This document shows positions 30,950 through 33,530 of a stretch of 33,530 nucleotides of DNA, piece after piece. Every line of letters starts with the position of its first letter. Position 1 is the stretch's first letter. The notes beneath the pieces were generated by a model that saw nothing but the letters and a program-made list of their open reading frames with translations, searched no databases and was not told the DNA's origin. The translations under genes and the position numbers were made by a program. The stretch comes from Streptomyces malachitofuscus (GTDB taxonomy: Bacteria; Actinomycetota; Actinomycetes; Streptomycetales; Streptomycetaceae). The stretch spans positions 1 to 33,530 of the forward strand of contig NZ_BMUF01000028.1 in NCBI RefSeq assembly GCF_014650055.1. The letters run 5' to 3'.

Positions 30950-31981
30950 ATGGAGAGCGCCCCCGCACCGGACCGCCCACGCGACCCGTACCGCGTGGCT
31001 CTCGTCGCCTTCCCCGGCATCCGCGCCTTCGACGTCTCCGTCATCACCGAGGTCTGGGGCCCCGACCGCACCGACCGCGGCGCTCCCGCCTTCGACCTGC
31101 ACCGCGCCGCCCCCGACACCACCCCCGTCCCCATGCGCGGCGGCCTCACCCTGCTCCCCGACCGCCCCCTCACCTGGCTGACCGACGCCGACCTGATCGT
31201 CGTCCCCGGCCTAGACGATCACCTCACCCCCGCACCACCCCCCGTACTCGACGCGCTCCGCCACGCCCACGCCCGCGGCACCACCATCGCTGCCCTCTGC
31301 GGCGGCGCCTTCACCCTCGCCCAGGCCGGCCTCCTCGACGGCCGCCGCGCCATCACCCACTGGAACCTGATCGACCTCTTCCGTGCCCACCACCCCCACG
31401 TCACCGTCGTCCCCGACGCCCTGTTCATCGAGGACGGCAACATCTGGACCGCGGCCGGCACCGCCGCCGGCATCGACCTGTGCCTCCACCTCATCCGCCT
31501 CGCCCACGGAGCCGAAGCCGCCGCCACCATCGCCCGCTCCATGGTCACCGCCCCCTTCCGCACCGGAACCCAGGCACAGTTCATCGAGCACCCCACCCCC
31601 CGCACCGACCGCGACGCCGACGCCCTCGCCGCCGTACGCGAGCACGCCCTGCGCCATCTCCACCAGCCGCTCACGGTCGCCGACCTGGCCGCCCACGCCG
31701 GCATGTCACCGCGCACCTTCGCCCGCCACTTCAGCGCGGCCACCGGCACCACTCCGCTGCGCTGGCTCCTCGACCAGCGCATCGCCGCAGCCCAGCGCCT
31801 CCTCGAACGCACCGACCTCCCCATGCCCGAGGTCGCCCGCCGCGCCGGCTTCGGCAGCGAGGTCACGATGCGCCAGCACTTCGCATCGCGCCTCGCCACC
31901 AGCCCCCGCGCCTACCGAGCCGCGTTCAGCGCGGGCGCCCCGGTATCCGAGCCCGCAGGCAACAAACCGATCGCCCGGTAA
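30950..31981 (+). CDS. GlxA-family regulator (DJ-1/PfpI domain plus AraC HTH)
   Basis: A 343-residue regulator. Residues 14-190 form a DJ-1/PfpI-like domain with the nucleophile-elbow cysteine in AALCGGAFTLAQAGLL. The C-terminal AraC double HTH comprises LTVADLAAHAGMSPRTFARHF and MPEVARRAGFGSEVTMRQHF. Start: ATG in GCCATGGAGAGC. The open frame upstream overlaps the divergent gene and is spurious. It probably controls the isochorismatase-like gene. Its 3' end overlaps the 3' end of trpS by 70 bp on opposite strands. Confidence 0.92.
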   Translation: MESAPAPDRPRDPYRVALVAFPGIRAFDVSVITEVWGPDRTDRGAPAFDLHRAAPDTTPVPMRGGLTLLPDRPLTWLTDADLIVVPGLDDHLTPAPPPVLDALRHAHARGTTIAALCGGAFTLAQAGLLDGRRAITHWNLIDLFRAHHPHVTVVPDALFIEDGNIWTAAGTAAGIDLCLHLIRLAHGAEAAATIARSMVTAPFRTGTQAQFIEHPTPRTDRDADALAAVREHALRHLHQPLTVADLAAHAGMSPRTFARHFSAATGTTPLRWLLDQRIAAAQRLLERTDLPMPEVARRAGFGSEVTMRQHFASRLATSPRAYRAAFSAGAPVSEPAGNKPIAR

Positions 31982-32946
31982 GCGGCATCCACGGTCGGCC
32001 GAGCCATACCCCGCGCCCGCTCCGCACCATCCCGGAGCACCCCCTCCACATAGCCAGGATCCGCGCACAACTCCTTGTGCCTCTCCTGCACGGGCCTCAG
32101 AACCTCGACCACTGCCTCCGCCGTGTCCCTCTTCAAAGCGCCGTACGACTCGTATACACCGCCCAACGCCGCCGGGTTCCCACCCGAGCACGCCGCGAGG
32201 ATCTCCAGCAGATTCGCCACCCCCGGCCGGGCCTCCCTGTCGTACACGACGTCGCGCCCGCTGTCGGTCACCGCCCTCATGACCTTCTTCCGCACCACGT
32301 CCGGCTCGTCCAGCAGATAGACGATCCCCGGCCCCGTGTCGTCGCTCTTGCCCATCTTCGTCAGGGGGTCCTGCAGGTTCATCACCCGCGCCGCCACCGT
32401 CGGATGCGTGGCCCGCGGCACCACGAAGGCGTGCCCGTACCGCTGGTTGAACCGCACGGCGAGATCCCGGGTCAGCTCCACATGCTGCGCCTGGTCGTCC
32501 CCGACCGGCACCTCGTCGGCCCGGTACGCCAGGATGTCCGCCGCCATCAGTACGGGATACGTCAGCAGCGACAGCCGCACGCTCCCACCCCGCCGCTGCT
32601 CGAGGGCTGCCTTCTCCTTGTACTGGATCATCCGGCGCATCTCGCCGTCCGTGGCCACACACTCCAGCAGATACGACAGCCGCGCGTGCTCGTCCACATG
32701 GCTCTGCACGAACACCGTGCAGAGCTCCGGGTCCAGCCCGGACGCCAGCAGCAACGTCGCCGCCTGCCGGCTCAGTCTGCGGACCCGCGCCGGGTCGTGG
32801 TCCACGGTCAGCGCATGCAGGTCGACCACGCAGAACAGCGCGTCGGACCGGTGCTGGTCGACCGCGGCCCACTGCCGCATGGCCCCCAGGTAGTTCCCCA
32901 GCGTCAGATGCCCGGTCGGCTTGATCCCACTGAAGACCCGTGTCAT
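31912..32946 (-). CDS. trpS: Tryptophanyl-tRNA synthetase, auxiliary (TrpRS1-like)
   Basis: A 344-residue class I synthetase charging tRNA-Trp. It has the HIGH-type motif GHLTLGN and the KMSKS loop as TKMGKSDD. Residue 9 is Lys in GIKPTG, where most bacterial TrpRS have Gln; I recall this residue being tied to indolmycin resistance in S. coelicolor TrpRS1. The start is ATG with GGGAGAGGAAGAG upstream; a longer frame runs through the leader and is not used. The Trp-codon attenuator upstream is the strongest evidence that this is the inducible, resistant paralogue rather than the housekeeping enzyme. The second trpS would be elsewhere. Confidence 0.93.
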   Translation of the reverse strand: MTRVFSGIKPTGHLTLGNYLGAMRQWAAVDQHRSDALFCVVDLHALTVDHDPARVRRLSRQAATLLLASGLDPELCTVFVQSHVDEHARLSYLLECVATDGEMRRMIQYKEKAALEQRRGGSVRLSLLTYPVLMAADILAYRADEVPVGDDQAQHVELTRDLAVRFNQRYGHAFVVPRATHPTVAARVMNLQDPLTKMGKSDDTGPGIVYLLDEPDVVRKKVMRAVTDSGRDVVYDREARPGVANLLEILAACSGGNPAALGGVYESYGALKRDTAEAVVEVLRPVQERHKELCADPGYVEGVLRDGAERARGMARPTVDAAYRAIGLLPAGSDTGAPALNAAR

Positions 32947-33012
32947 CTCTTCCTCTCCCTGCTCCTGGCCAGGGCCGCCGTCCCGGCCGGCCGCCCCTCG
33001 GAGTCCTGGGGA

Positions 33013-33044
33013 GAAAGCAAAACGGCCGCCGAGGCGGCGGCCGT
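33013..33044 (-). terminator. Attenuator terminator in the trpS leader
   Basis: On the minus strand, ACGGCCGCC-gcctc-GGCGGCCGT (33044-33022), a perfect 9-bp stem, runs into TTTTGCTTT. This is an intrinsic terminator 75 bases before the trpS start. Its 5' arm can alternatively pair with the second arm of the preceding leader hairpin. Confidence 0.88.
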
Positions 33045-33063
33045 CGAGTGCATACGTAGCGTC

Positions 33064-33081
33064 GGCCGCCGTCAGGCGGCC
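33064..33081 (-). promoter_or_regulatory. Leader hairpin (segments 1:2) of the trpS attenuator
   Basis: GGCCGCC (33081-33075), a 4-nt loop holding the leader stop codon, then GGCGGCC (33070-33064). Segment 2 (GGCGGCC) is complementary to segment 3 (GGCCGCC, 33042-33036) of the terminator. A ribosome stalled at the Trp codons covers segment 1, so 2:3 forms and the terminator does not. Confidence 0.85.
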
Positions 33082-33113
33082 CACCAGAACTGGCTGTACG
33101 TACGCGTCGTCAT
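33072..33113 (-). CDS. trpS leader peptide MTTRTYSQFWWAA
   Basis: A 13-codon reading frame with two adjacent Trp codons (33086-33081) just before the first attenuator arm. Low charged tRNA-Trp stalls the ribosome there and favours read-through into trpS. A minus-strand TAGTCT at 33126-33121 ends seven bases before the ATG, so the leader peptide is probably translated from a leaderless mRNA. This matches the ribosome-mediated attenuation described for trpRS1 in S. coelicolor. Confidence 0.9.
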   Translation of the reverse strand: MTTRTYSQFWWAA

Positions 33114-33120
33114 GCGGACC

Positions 33121-33150
33121 AGACTACGCCGCGGGGGTAGGTCCTGGCAG
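33121..33150 (-). promoter_or_regulatory. Promoter of the trpS leader transcript
   Basis: CTGCCA (33150-33145) and TAGTCT (33126-33121) on the minus strand are 18 nt apart. The start point would coincide with the leader ATG. It is back-to-back with the first rRNA-type promoter at 33155. Confidence 0.55.
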
Positions 33151-33154
33151 CGAG

Positions 33155-33183
33155 TTGACACGCCCCGGCGGGATCCGTAGTGT
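33155..33183 (+). promoter_or_regulatory. rRNA operon promoter (upstream one)
   Basis: TTGACA (33155-33160), 17 nt, TAGTGT (33178-33183): a consensus -35 and a good -10. It is the first of a promoter series reading rightward towards the rRNA-type leader at the window end. Confidence 0.75.
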
Positions 33184-33345
33184 TCTCCGGGTTGCCCGAC
33201 GTGAGCGCCGACTCCGGTCGGTCCCCGGGCGGCCATTCCGCAAGTACCACTACTGATCGACGTCAGCAGTCTGTCTGCCGACGCTTCATTGGCGTGCGTA
33301 TTCGCGTAATGAGGAATCCGCACCCGAAAGGGCGCAGGACCCCGA

Positions 33346-33375
33346 TTAGGTCGGGAGCCGGGAATCCGCTAAAGT
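33346..33375 (+). promoter_or_regulatory. rRNA operon promoter (second)
   Basis: TTAGGT (33346-33351), 18 nt, TAAAGT (33370-33375). The -10 is strong and the -35 is moderate. Streptomyces rRNA operons have several tandem promoters of this kind. Confidence 0.6.
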
Positions 33376-33427
33376 CTCACTCGTCGGAACGGCCCAACGG
33401 CCGGGAAGACAAACCCCGCTGACTGGG

Positions 33428-33457
33428 GGTCAGGTCGAGAAAAAGATCTGATAGAGT
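33428..33457 (+). promoter_or_regulatory. rRNA operon promoter (last)
   Basis: TAGAGT (33452-33457) is a good -10 in the conserved context GATCTGATAGAGTCGG that I recall from Streptomyces rRNA upstream regions. The -35 (GGTCAG, 33428-33433) is weak. Confidence 0.6.
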
Positions 33458-33530
33458 CGGAAACACCGAAGGGAAGCGCCCGGAGGAAAGCCCGAGAGGG
33501 TGAGTACGAAGGAAGCGTCCGTTCCTTGAG
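33458..33530 (+). other. Leader of an rRNA operon, before 16S rRNA
   Basis: The sequence GGAAACACCGAAGGGAAGCG, then CCCGGAGGAAAGCC and GGAAGCGTCCGTTCCTTGAG, is the conserved transcribed leader ahead of Streptomyces 16S genes as I remember it. AAGGAA (33509-33514) and TTCCTT (33522-33527) form a short stem. The mature 16S RNA is not within the window. Confidence 0.75.

Noticed and set aside
32947..33084. N-terminal extension of trpS
   Set aside because: Passes through the attenuator; the family start MTRVFSGIKPTG has its own ribosome site.
33180..33422. Small plus-strand frame near the right end
   Set aside because: Lies across the rRNA promoter region and shows no protein-like pattern.

Overview
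The window is high-GC, tightly packed DNA with the gene content of a Streptomyces chromosome core. It carries the sigE-cseA-cseB-cseC cell-envelope stress operon, the radA-disA pair, ilvD, proC, a PQQ-propeller Ser/Thr kinase, and an auxiliary tryptophanyl-tRNA synthetase with a Trp-codon attenuator. From memory, the order resembles S. coelicolor from sigE-cseABC down to trpS1, seen here in reverse. All assignments rest on reading the sequence and translations; no database search was run.

Left part (1-8100): the 3' end of a probable M23 peptidase gene; a divergent TetR repressor / MFS exporter pair around a large near-perfect inverted repeat; a short AraC-type regulator and a VOC protein; then, on the minus strand, sigE-cseA-cseB-cseC and mutY.

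Middle (8100-21200): the divergent spacer between mutY and a two-component system is mostly filled by about 29 tandem copies of a 19-bp unit. The histidine kinase there has an unusual C-terminal membrane segment and outer domain. Next come a PAP2 phosphatase, a Gly/Ser-rich anchored protein, disA and radA (radA with a DNA-damage-type promoter of the RecA-independent/PafBC class), a sigma-like/zinc-finger/membrane/BACON fusion protein, a Cys-rich protein, a Ppx/GppA phosphatase, a TIM-barrel isomerase-like protein and a TetR regulator.

Right part (21200-33530): ilvD; a membrane Ser/Thr kinase with an extracytoplasmic propeller; a small SH3 protein; and a decayed stretch (25.9-27.7 kb) with relics of an MFS exporter, a WYL regulator and a methyltransferase around one intact small membrane protein gene. 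An ABC exporter follows, with an operator-like palindrome over its start codon, then proC, an isochorismatase-like hydrolase divergent from a GlxA-type regulator, and trpS. trpS has a 13-residue leader peptide ending in tandem Trp codons and a four-segment attenuator. The final 400 bases hold a promoter cluster and leader typical of a Streptomyces rRNA operon; the 16S gene itself starts beyond the window.

Themes: cell-envelope stress (sigE operon, kinase, SH3 and M23 proteins), genome maintenance (mutY, disA, radA), amino-acid supply (ilvD, proC, trpS), and drug export under local repressors. Many starts look leaderless, with a -10-like hexamer ending 6-7 nt before the start codon. The best candidates for something undescribed are the 19-bp array, the kinase with a C-terminal outer domain, and the sigma/ZAS/BACON fusion.
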